From NCBI GenBank assembly GCA_964651045.1, contig CAZYVD010000023.1, positions 1 through 37,198 on the forward strand: DNA of 37,198 bases. Reading direction: 5' to 3'. A program made the position numbers and the translations under genes. This DNA is from CAZYVD01 sp964651045 (GTDB taxonomy: Bacteria; Zhuqueibacterota; QNDG01; DSAB01). Below the pieces are notes generated by a model. That model saw nothing but the letters and a program-made list of their open reading frames with translations, did not search any database and had not been told where the DNA came from. Shown one piece after another: positions 1 through 7,672 of this stretch. Numbering within the stretch: the first letter of the stretch is position 1; each line of letters starts with the position of its first letter.

Positions 1-251
1 ATTTCCCTGATATTTCAAAGAACTTTTTTCAGGATAATGCAAATGCTCTTTGAAAATTTCTATTGAATTTCATTGGAATAACTTTGAAAATATCTTTTAC
101 CTCCTCAAAAATAATCATGTTGTCTCAGTGCAGGCGGTACAGCTTTATCAATAATGAGATTAAATTAGCCCTTTCAGCAATAGAAGAGGATCGTTATGAC
201 TTTCTGGCAATTATAAAATTTTTATTGTTAAGTTTTTTTATTCGTTTTAGG

Positions 252-292
252 GGAAAAAGAAAAATGGGCCCACCCTTTTTTAAGGCAGGCCC
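252..292 (-). terminator. Rho-independent terminator-like hairpin, minus strand
   Basis: Read on the minus strand, GGGCC pairs with GGCCC (plus 288-292 with 266-270). An inner CCTT/AAGG stem (plus 274-277 with 282-285) closes a four-base loop, with short internal loops between the two stems. A T-rich tract follows immediately (minus strand ATTTTTCTTTTT, plus 254-265). This is the classical intrinsic terminator layout. It lies about 380 bp beyond the stop codon at 676, so the transcript it ends is not certain. Confidence 0.6.
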
Positions 293-326
293 GATAGACT
301 TAACCTGAAACGGCAAATTTTATTAT

Positions 327-365
327 TATCAAAGTTCAGTGAATATGTATACCTGAACTTTGATA
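327..365. repeat. 13-bp perfect inverted repeat with 13-base loop
   Basis: The arm at 327-339 (TATCAAAGTTCAG) is exactly reverse-complementary to 353-365. The loop is AT-rich and contains GTATAC. No T-tract follows on either strand, so it is not a standard intrinsic terminator. It could be an operator, a structured RNA element or a remnant of a mobile element. Confidence 0.55.
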
Positions 366-675
366 TTGATATTAATACAATGGATAGAGAAAGTTGAAAT
401 CTACAGCTGATTCTAAAATCAACATGTGTATCGTTAAAATCAAAAAAATCTTCTACGCGATCATCCAGAGGCTGGCCAGATATTTCAATCTGGCACACTT
501 CTCAAAATGAGCACTTTACCAACAGTTCTTGATTTATTTCTAAAATCTTTCGAGCATCTACATTAGTATATCTACCTTCAGTCTGCAACACAGGTATCCA
601 CTGCACTCCTTGCCCTTAAAAATTTAATTTGATATTGCAAATAATTAATTTATAACCTGCTCTGGTCACATGATA

Positions 676-1602
676 CTATTTAATTAAAATTAGCCTTTTT
701 GTTTCCCTGAATGAGTTTGCCCGCATTTGATAATGATAAATTCCACTTGGAAGATCGTTCGCGTTAAATTTAATTGCATAATTTCCAGGAGACTTTTCTT
801 CATTTAATAAAGTTGCTACTTCTTTACCCAAAACATTATACAATTTAATAGTAACAAGAGTTGTTTTAGAAACGGAATATTTTATAATAGTCATTGTATT
901 GAACGGATTCGGATAATTTTGCATAAGGTCAAAATTCTTTGGGAGGTAAATCCTTATACCTTCACCTATTGAAGTAATCGGATTATCAAAACTCAAATTA
1001 TCTACATACAACATTGAACTATCATGTTGTATGGTACAGAAGGTAGATAGAATAATTGTAGCAGAGTCGGGAATGTCTGAAGTCTCATAACTTATCGGTA
1101 TCTCTAATTGAGTCCAGTTTTGAACAACTTGTGGTGAATTATATTCTAACCCACCAATAATTACTCCATTTTTGTAAAAATTACAAACTACTCGCATCGA
1201 ATCGCCATTGATAGGAAGATATTTGTAATATAAAAATAATGAGGTTGGCCGGTAACTTATTGGAAATGCAGGCGGAATATTTTCCCAAGAGATATCAGAA
1301 GAAAGAGAGTCATAACTAAGAGCAACTCCATCTACTCCATTTGTTATATCAGATCTAACTAACAATGAATATTGACCTGTACCAGGAGGATAATTATCCA
1401 AATTTTGAACAATGGAAAATGAATAAGTTGAAGGAGAAGTAGGTAAAAATCCTATCCATTTGTCAGGTTTTTGGTAAACATTATTTTTATTATCTGGATC
1501 AGGATAATTTTCCCAAACTTCAAATCCAGAATTTGGAATTTGGGCATTTGTCTTAAGCGATATAAAAATTAAAACCGTGAATAATATAATTATCTTTTTC
1601 AT
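676..1602 (-). CDS. Secreted protein with T9SS C-terminal sorting domain; PCMD-like N-terminal region
   Basis: A 308-residue secreted protein of unknown function. I start it at the second in-frame ATG (1602) because AAAGG sits 7 bases upstream of it and MKKIIILF opens a typical signal peptide ending near TNAQ. The mature N-terminus (IPNSGFEVWENYPD) resembles the opening of PCMD-type putative carbohydrate-binding/metabolism domains in Bacteroidetes, which is a weak resemblance. The last ~90 residues are a type IX secretion sorting domain: LMQNYPNPFN, VLGKEVATLL, LPSGIYHYQM and a basic end RLILIK. Such proteins cross the outer membrane by T9SS and are surface-attached or released. The gene looks clearly AT-richer than its neighbours. 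A weak promoter (TTGTTA, 17-base spacer, TAGTAT, plus 1632-1660) precedes it, overlapping a tandem GTAATACTAT duplication. Confidence 0.8.
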   Translation of the reverse strand: MKKIIILFTVLIFISLKTNAQIPNSGFEVWENYPDPDNKNNVYQKPDKWIGFLPTSPSTYSFSIVQNLDNYPPGTGQYSLLVRSDITNGVDGVALSYDSLSSDISWENIPPAFPISYRPTSLFLYYKYLPINGDSMRVVCNFYKNGVIIGGLEYNSPQVVQNWTQLEIPISYETSDIPDSATIILSTFCTIQHDSSMLYVDNLSFDNPITSIGEGIRIYLPKNFDLMQNYPNPFNTMTIIKYSVSKTTLVTIKLYNVLGKEVATLLNEEKSPGNYAIKFNANDLPSGIYHYQMRANSFRETKRLILIK

Positions 1603-1689
1603 TTTGTAACCTTTCATTGTAATACTATGTAATACTATATCAATTTAATATTTTTAACAAACACCTTTATTGCCTCCTATCATATGATT

Positions 1690-4536
1690 CTACTTAAGAA
1701 TTGTAAACTTTCTCGTTTTTGAATATCTTCCGGCCTTTATAGAGTACATGTATACTCCGCTCGGAAGATTGCTTCCATCAAAGGTGACCTTATATTTGCC
1801 TGGACTCTCCTTCCTGTCAACAAGCCTTGCAACCTCCCTTCCGGTAGCATCAAATACTCTCAACAGGACATGCTCAGACTTTGGAATCGAATATTCAATT
1901 GTTGTGACAGGGTTGAATGGATTGGGATAGTTCTGTGAAAGATAGAAATTAGATGGATTTGTCACAACATCCTCCACAGGAGAAGCATTGTACTTGCCCA
2001 CAAAGATCCCCCTTCCATGACTCCCAACAACAAGTTGATAATCCGTTGCTCTTGAGGTTACAAACTCTACAACAGTATTGCCTATTAAACTTGCTCCCTC
2101 CAAATACCATACAGTATTGGAACCATTAAGTTGAGTAGTCGAGTATACACCTGTACTTGTTCCCACAACGTATATTGTGCCTGCCTCTGAATCTGTTGGG
2201 ATGATTGTAGCAGAACGTATGGACGGGCCTGGATTTGTGGCATTGCCTTCAAGATTGCCTTCAACAGCAGTATAGGTTGCTCCTCCATCTGAAGAATGGT
2301 AGAGACCAATAATGTTGTAGTTCGACATGACAACAATAATCTCATCGGCATTTAGTGGATTAATCGCAATACAGTGCACATAATACTCATCAGTTATCCC
2401 CGGAATCGATATATCCTGCTGTCCGCTCGTGGCAGTATTTGCATTGTTCAACCTGTATATCTTTGGTGGATTGCCAGATCCATATGCCCCACTCGCTCCA
2501 TAGTACAGCACATGGGCTGGATTCCTGGATACGGCAATCGTTGTAATGTCGTATTCAGACGGTGCACCAATTGCACCTCCAGATGCAGAGGTCAGATTGG
2601 TCCACCCTTTTGTGATTCCTCCACTCTTGTAAAGCGGTATCTGACTCAGCTCATCGTTTCTCCACAACTGATTTCCAACCGGATAGTAGAGAACATCCTC
2701 ATCATTGGGATCTATGGCAATCGGATGTATGAAAAGCTGACTCGGCGATCCTGAAGGAAGAGACGGAGTTACCTCTGTCCACCCAGCAGTGTATTCAGGC
2801 CTTCCTGCAACATATCCATATCTCCAGACACGACCAAATTGTGTGGATACATAACCAAAATTTGCTCCAAAATAACAGTAGCTACCATCGCCACTGCTAA
2901 CATCATACGATGTACTTGCAGTAGTGCCGTTCCATGTAAAATAGGGAGTTCCGATATCCTGGCAGCCTCCCATTATTCTCTGATCACCCGCACTATACGG
3001 AATGGCAACCGTATAGAACTGACTCGTCTTATAATTTGTATCCTTGTCGTTCCAGCTCAGATAATTACCAGAAGTGACCACCTGTGTAATATCATTGGTC
3101 ACACTTATTCCGCCGTCATGACCGCACCACATCTTATTGATATTAACAGGATCAAACGCAAACACATGCTGATCTGGATGAAGATGTGGGTAACGCCATG
3201 GACTCTTGTTCATATACCCGCCTATCCATGTATCGGCCTCGTTTGTCGGTTTTGTGGCAAAACCATCTCTCGATCTGAAAAGACTCGTTGCACCGATCAG
3301 CACAAGCCTTGAGTCCTCTGGATGAACTCCTACAACCATATTGTAATCCCGCTGTGTATTTATGAAATCCTCATAACTATGACCGAAATCTGGAAGGTTT
3401 GCAGAGCGGTCTTCCGAATTCGACGGATTGGATACATCGATCTTGTGAAACCTGACATCCTCATTACCATTCGGCAGAGAGTTGCCAGTGTAGGTTAAAA
3501 CATAAAGCGTATCCGGAGCAGATGGTGCACTGGCCAATACACTTCTTCTGTGCTGCGACGGAAAGGTCGAAGGAGTAATGTCTATCCATGTTACACCATT
3601 ATTTGTGGACTTATATATACCAGGACTGTTTGCAGGCGATGAATTTCCAGCATTGCTTTGCGAAAGAGCTGCAATCATAGTACCATTTGATGCTGCGATA
3701 ACGTCACAGTAGCGATGATCTCCTGAACCACCGAGTACAAATGAGAAGTTATTCCCGCCATCTGTTGAACGAAATATTCCAAATCCATGACTTGCAAAAA
3801 ATACATATCCTGTGGTGGGCTGGACAACTACCCGAGCGATATAATCAGAAGGATAAGACCATGCAGTTTGGTTGCTGTCGCCGCTTCCTAGAGGGAGTTC
3901 AAACCAGGTCTCACCATTATCTGTCGACTTAAAAACCCCAACTCCATAATACCAGGCCCTTGCGCCTCTATCTCTGGCAGAGGTCCAGTATTCTCCTGTC
4001 GAATAGTACCATATGTTCCTGAAATCGGGACGCGGATCCTGTGCAACCGATGTTACACTCAAATGTTGTGTAGGCAGGTTCTTGGGTACCCATGTTGCAC
4101 CGCCATCAGTTGATTTCCATATCCCACCACTTACACATCCTGCTATTATTGTATTGGAATTATTCAGATCCACTGCAATGGCACGAGTACGTCCTCCAGC
4201 ATCCGGCGGACCTGCCCAGCTCCAGTTAAATACTGGAGCAAACGAGACCTTTCCCAATCTCTGCTCTATTCTTGGAAGGGTTCTTGCATACTCAAGCTCA
4301 CGCTCTCTGATATTCTCTGGAATCTTCTCTGTTTTCGGATCTCTCATTAATCTGAAAAAATACTCCATTCTTCCCTTCTTCATTTTTATAGAGGCCTTTG
4401 GAGATGATGTGGAGTATATTCTTTCTGGTTTCGGCACTGGATGATAACTATCAGTGACAAAAAGAAAAATCAGAAAAACAGACAGGAGCAGTAGAACAGG
4501 AAAGCAGAAATATTTAAAATTTGATTTCTTGAACAT
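1690..4536 (-). CDS. Secreted sortilin/BNR-repeat beta-propeller protein with T9SS sorting domain
   Basis: A 948-residue secreted protein. Residues about 8-28 form the hydrophobic core of a signal peptide. From about residue 105 there are repeated Asp-box/BNR motifs of S-x-D-G-G-x-T-W type (IWKSTDGGATW, VFKSTDNGETW, IFRSTDGGNNF, IYKSTNNGVTW, YHSSDGGATY). These mark sialidase- or VPS10/sortilin-like beta-propellers, the same layout as proteins annotated as BNR-repeat glycosyl hydrolases. No sialidase catalytic residues could be assigned, so enzymatic activity is not claimed. The final ~87 residues are a strong T9SS sorting domain (QNYPNPFNPVTTIEYS, GREVARLVD, LPSGVYMYSIKAG, KFTILK). The start is well supported by GGAGGGAGGATCT just upstream. 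It lies 31 bp downstream of the lipoprotein gene and is probably cotranscribed with it. Confidence 0.88.
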   Translation of the reverse strand: MFKKSNFKYFCFPVLLLLSVFLIFLFVTDSYHPVPKPERIYSTSSPKASIKMKKGRMEYFFRLMRDPKTEKIPENIRERELEYARTLPRIEQRLGKVSFAPVFNWSWAGPPDAGGRTRAIAVDLNNSNTIIAGCVSGGIWKSTDGGATWVPKNLPTQHLSVTSVAQDPRPDFRNIWYYSTGEYWTSARDRGARAWYYGVGVFKSTDNGETWFELPLGSGDSNQTAWSYPSDYIARVVVQPTTGYVFFASHGFGIFRSTDGGNNFSFVLGGSGDHRYCDVIAASNGTMIAALSQSNAGNSSPANSPGIYKSTNNGVTWIDITPSTFPSQHRRSVLASAPSAPDTLYVLTYTGNSLPNGNEDVRFHKIDVSNPSNSEDRSANLPDFGHSYEDFINTQRDYNMVVGVHPEDSRLVLIGATSLFRSRDGFATKPTNEADTWIGGYMNKSPWRYPHLHPDQHVFAFDPVNINKMWCGHDGGISVTNDITQVVTSGNYLSWNDKDTNYKTSQFYTVAIPYSAGDQRIMGGCQDIGTPYFTWNGTTASTSYDVSSGDGSYCYFGANFGYVSTQFGRVWRYGYVAGRPEYTAGWTEVTPSLPSGSPSQLFIHPIAIDPNDEDVLYYPVGNQLWRNDELSQIPLYKSGGITKGWTNLTSASGGAIGAPSEYDITTIAVSRNPAHVLYYGASGAYGSGNPPKIYRLNNANTATSGQQDISIPGITDEYYVHCIAINPLNADEIIVVMSNYNIIGLYHSSDGGATYTAVEGNLEGNATNPGPSIRSATIIPTDSEAGTIYVVGTSTGVYSTTQLNGSNTVWYLEGASLIGNTVVEFVTSRATDYQLVVGSHGRGIFVGKYNASPVEDVVTNPSNFYLSQNYPNPFNPVTTIEYSIPKSEHVLLRVFDATGREVARLVDRKESPGKYKVTFDGSNLPSGVYMYSIKAGRYSKTRKFTILK

Positions 4537-4567
4537 AGATCCTCCCTCCTTGATTAATGTTGTTAAA

Positions 4568-4969
4568 TTAAATCTTCAATCTTATGGCTTCCCATTTAAT
4601 AGAAGATTCAGATTTGCCCACAACTCTTCTCCTGACAATGATGAGGTTAATTCTCTTTCCACTCGTTATATCACCATATTTATCTTTTTCAATAAGGGAT
4701 TTTGGAATCAAAACTTCGATTTTTGAATCTGCCGGTAGAGATGGGGCTGTTGGCCCATATCCCAGCACCTCTTTCACATGAAGATAACATATAAAACAAT
4801 CGATTCTCTCATTACTCGAGATTATCTCTGCATTTATCTGGACGGCTCCTCTCGGAATACCGTGTGAGGGGGGCTCGACAGCTGGCGGAGGCTTCACCTT
4901 TTTGGATGATGTACAGCTTATCATAATGAGAAAAAGGAAATAAAACAAAGTGGGAATCTTAAAAGACAT
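4568..4969 (-). CDS. Small predicted lipoprotein
   Basis: A 133-residue protein. The hydrophobic N-terminus ends in a lipobox-like MISC (Cys at about 19), followed by a Ser/Lys/Pro-rich linker, so it is predicted to be a lipid-anchored envelope protein. The mature part contains a C-x-x-C pair (CFIC) and a basic beta-rich end (LIIVRRRVVGKSESSIKWEAIRLKI region). I recognise no named family. The start is supported by GGAG 8 bases upstream. It is the first gene of a likely two-gene unit with the BNR-repeat protein, behind a good sigma70-like promoter at 5036-5064. Confidence 0.75.
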   Translation of the reverse strand: MSFKIPTLFYFLFLIMISCTSSKKVKPPPAVEPPSHGIPRGAVQINAEIISSNERIDCFICYLHVKEVLGYGPTAPSLPADSKIEVLIPKSLIEKDKYGDITSGKRINLIIVRRRVVGKSESSIKWEAIRLKI

Positions 4970-5317
4970 GGTATGGGCTCCAGACTTTAAATATATTTAT
5001 AAAAGAGGATAGCCAATCTTCCCCCTTATACAAAGATTATAATAAATTAATTCGACTATTACAAGAAAAATTTACCCAATCCTTAAATGACCCTATTTTT
5101 CAAAGTTTGTTGAGGAATCTGGTTAAGAATACCATCACTACAAATCGAGTGCATCTGTATCACATCTATTTTTCTACTCCTTTCAGACTGAGAGTAAAGA
5201 ATCTACTGAGCTTTTTTCAATAGCCTTTTCACAAAACCCGTTTCTCAAACCTTCTAATTTATAATGAAATAAATATTTATCATTTCAAAATTTTGTAAGG
5301 GTAACAATGAAATTCAA
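4970..5317. other. Intergenic region holding the lipoprotein promoter
   Basis: About 350 bp without a gene between the broken EEP nuclease gene and the lipoprotein gene, both on the minus strand. It holds a strong promoter-like pair at 5036-5064, listed separately. It also contains two perfect AT-rich palindromes, ATAAATATTTAT at 5269-5280 and CAAAATTTTG at 5286-5295. I see no terminator with a GC-rich stem. Confidence 0.6.
5036..5064 (-). promoter_or_regulatory. Sigma70-like promoter for the lipoprotein/BNR operon
   Basis: On the minus strand TTGTAA (plus 5059-5064) is separated by 17 bases from a perfect TATAAT (plus 5036-5041). This predicts transcription starting roughly 60 bases upstream of the ATG at 4969. 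This is a pattern match only. Confidence 0.5.
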
Positions 5318-6294
5318 TCAACTCTCTTTCAGCACCATCGATACAGGATAGTGATCGCTGTATCCATCTTTATTCATAGATGATGCAGGCCTGCCAAATC
5401 TTACAGGCTCTGGATATTTGCCTCCAGAAATCATCTCCTCCATCATCTCAATTGCAACTTCTGGACACCCATCCGAATAGCCCGATATGCAAAAACCGCT
5501 TCTTGCATTCAATATACCTTTCACAACCATGACCTGATCAAGGATATTGGGAAAATTCTGGAAATAGTGGGTCCCCAGCGACTTACCATAAAACGGCCAC
5601 ATCATGTTCAAGAGTCTTGGAATCCTTGAATTGAGCACCTTTGCGGGCGAATTTGTTGCCAATGCATAATCTGTTATCGATCTGTTTGCTGGCTCATCGT
5701 TGAAGTCTCCCAGTATGACCACACCCACATCTTCTCCTTTGATCTCAATTATTCTTGTCAGCCAATAACTCAGAGTCTCGGCTGCTATGATTCTATATGG
5801 CTCAGAATGGAGAACACCTCCTCTTCTCGAGGGCCAGTGATTCCCAATTAGAATTAAGGGCCTACCAGATCGAGTATTAAAATTTACCTGAAAAAGATCC
5901 CTCGTTGCAGTTCGTTTTAATACTACATAAAAAACTGATCTCCTGCAGTAACTATTGATGAGTCATATATAAAGGCAACATCTATTCCCCTCTTGTCACT
6001 CGTCTCGTGGTGTGCTATTCGATACTGCCTTCCAGATATATCTATTCTGTCCCTCAGCATTGTAAGGACTCTTCTGTTCTCAACCTCACAAACTCCAATC
6101 ACATCAGGGCCATCTTCATGATTCATCTTCTTAATGATCGATGCAAGCTTATTTATTTTCCGATCGAGGATCTCCTGACTCCATCCCTCAAGCTCCTTTT
6201 CTAACTCCTTCTGAAGCCATTCTGGTCTTTCGGAAGATTCCTGTACATCAAAAAGATTTTCCAGATTCCACCATGAAATGTAGTACTTTTTCAT
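5318..6294 (-). pseudogene. Endonuclease/exonuclease/phosphatase (EEP) family protein, single frameshift
   Basis: Two reading frames together encode one EEP-fold (DNase I/AP endonuclease-like) protein of about 325 residues. The upstream part (from ATG 6294) has SWWNLENLFD and the Glu-containing GVCEVEN. The downstream part, read in the shifted frame, has LIGNHWPSRRGG, ILGDFNDEP and the catalytic SDHYPV near the end. All the canonical active-site motifs are therefore present, split by a frame change at a six-base homopolymer (plus 5929-5934, T6 on the coding strand). One extra T would restore a continuous reading frame through FYVVLKRTATRDLFQ. The perfect motif preservation points to a recent mutation or an assembly error. 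The start has GGGGGGAAG upstream. It follows the PLP enzyme gene by 33 bp. Confidence 0.85.
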
Positions 6295-6327
6295 CGGTTC
6301 TTCCCCCCATCTGTTTTTTATGGATAG

Positions 6328-7485
6328 TCAATTCTGCAGGGCCTGTATAAAATCATCTATTAGCTCCTCTGTGGATTCCAATCCAACAGAGATCCGTATA
6401 AGATTATCACCTATCCCCATTCTATTTCGTTCTTCAGGTGTCATACTTGCATGTGAAGTTCTGGCGGGCTGTGTAATAAGGGTCTCCACACCACCAAGAC
6501 TCGGTGCAACGATTGGTATCCTGACTCTTTTCAAAAACCTTTCTGCTGCATCCAATCCGCCCTTTAACTCAAAACTAAGCATTCCTCCATATCCACCAAA
6601 AAGAGTGCTGGCAACATTGTGATTTGGATGACTCTTCAACCCTGGATAGTTGACCTTCTCTACCTGTGGATTCGACTCCAATACCTGAGCTATCATCATG
6701 GCACTTTTATTCTGGTATCGCACACGCACTGCGAGTGTCTTTATTCCCCTGTGAAGCAGATAGCATGCATGCGGATCGAGCGACCCACCGAGTCGATTTA
6801 ATTTATCTCTAATCTTACCAATCATTTCACCTCTTCCTATTACTGCACCTGCAACTATATCTGAATGGCCATTGAGATACTTGGTACAACTGTGAATGCA
6901 TAGATCAAACCCGATGTCTAAGGGTAAGAAATTGATCGGTGTAGCAAATGTGTTGTCTATAATAGATGTGAGGTTGTTAGACCTTGCAAATTTAACAATT
7001 CCTTTAATATCTGCCACCTTCATGAGAGGATTGGAGATCGACTCTAAATAAATTAGTTTGGTCTCTGGCCTGATCTTCTCTTTGATAGAATTGATATCAT
7101 TTCCATCAAAAAAATCATATGAAATATTGAGCGTTTTTAAATCCTTTGTTATTAATCCGAATGTTCCACCATAGATGCAATCCTGGACAAGGAAATGATC
7201 ACCAGGCCTGAGAAGAGAGAGCAGTGTCGTGGAGATCGCGGACATACCACTCGATGTCACTAGTGCCTCCTCTCCATTTTCCAGCGAAGCAAGTTTTTTA
7301 TGCAGTGCAATGTGGTTTGGCGTATTGTTCAGACGTATGTATCTTACATCCTCATACTTATCTGCTCCCCAGTATTCGAATGTAGATGACTGAAATATCG
7401 GCATGCTTACCGCACCATCTATGAGAGGATGCGGCTCACCAGAATGGATTATCTTTGTTTCGATTTTTTTATATTTACTGTTCAT
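6328..7485 (-). CDS. Trans-sulfuration PLP-dependent enzyme (cystathionine gamma-synthase/lyase family)
   Basis: A 385-residue cytosolic enzyme of the Cys/Met metabolism PLP family, of normal length. The cofactor lysine is in SCTKYLNGHSD (Lys about 202), the PLP-ring aspartate is in IIDNTFATP (Asp about 177), and TSSGMSAI (78-84) matches the phosphate-binding region. YIRLNNTPN (49-57) corresponds to the usual Y-x-R-x-x-N-P-T segment. Family members catalyse cystathionine synthesis, cystathionine cleavage or methionine gamma-lysis, and these cannot be separated by eye, so no symbol is given. The start is fixed by AGGAG 7 bases upstream of the ATG. It is divergent from the TonB-dependent receptor gene and is followed by the EEP gene. 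Confidence 0.88.
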   Translation of the reverse strand: MNSKYKKIETKIIHSGEPHPLIDGAVSMPIFQSSTFEYWGADKYEDVRYIRLNNTPNHIALHKKLASLENGEEALVTSSGMSAISTTLLSLLRPGDHFLVQDCIYGGTFGLITKDLKTLNISYDFFDGNDINSIKEKIRPETKLIYLESISNPLMKVADIKGIVKFARSNNLTSIIDNTFATPINFLPLDIGFDLCIHSCTKYLNGHSDIVAGAVIGRGEMIGKIRDKLNRLGGSLDPHACYLLHRGIKTLAVRVRYQNKSAMMIAQVLESNPQVEKVNYPGLKSHPNHNVASTLFGGYGGMLSFELKGGLDAAERFLKRVRIPIVAPSLGGVETLITQPARTSHASMTPEERNRMGIGDNLIRISVGLESTEELIDDFIQALQN

Positions 7486-7612
7486 TTAAATCTCCTGAAG
7501 GTATTGAGGGTAATTTTATAATTTAAGAACTCAACAATTAAAATACAAACAAAAATAACATCCAGAAATCTTATTAAAATAGATTGGTTGTTTTCTATCT
7601 GTATCTATTAAT

Positions 7613-7641
7613 TTGCATTGTTTTAATTTATTTAATATATT
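7613..7641 (+). promoter_or_regulatory. Possible promoter of the TonB-dependent receptor gene
   Basis: TTGCAT (7613-7618), 17-base spacer and TATATT (7636-7641), giving a leader of about 25 bases before the ATG at 7673. The -10 matches well and the -35 poorly. No cobalamin or other riboswitch fits in the short divergent intergenic region. Confidence 0.3.
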
Positions 7642-7672
7642 CTACCAATATTTTTTTAATAGGAGAAACAAA

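Larger units (their letters stand above)
1..675. other. Non-coding AT-rich stretch with several hairpins
   Basis: I see no convincing gene in this stretch. The short open frames that occur here have no recognisable protein pattern. It contains four inverted repeats: 13-21 with 47-55 (9 bp arms), 266-292 (a terminator-like hairpin on the minus strand, listed separately), 327-339 with 353-365 (13 bp perfect arms, 13-base loop), and 475-481 with 488-494 (7 bp arms, 6-base loop). It lies 3' of the minus-strand gene that ends at 676, so some of these may shape the 3' end of that transcript. Confidence 0.6.

Noticed and set aside
63..308. Plus-strand open frame of 81 codons in the left non-coding region
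   Set aside because: No ribosome site, low-complexity AT-rich composition, and it runs across the terminator-like hairpin.
280..498. Minus-strand open frame of 72 codons
   Set aside because: No recognisable pattern, it begins in a hairpin, and it also covers the 13-bp inverted repeat; possibly decayed sequence but not supportable as a gene.
5920..5940. Programmed -1 frameshift in the EEP gene
   Set aside because: The six-T run is preceded by G rather than T, so the standard X-XXY-YYZ slippery heptamer is not in frame, and no downstream stem is obvious; an indel is simpler.
7486..7672. Cobalamin or SAM riboswitch before the TonB receptor or the PLP enzyme gene
   Set aside because: The divergent gap is under 190 bp, very AT-rich, and shows no riboswitch-like conserved core.
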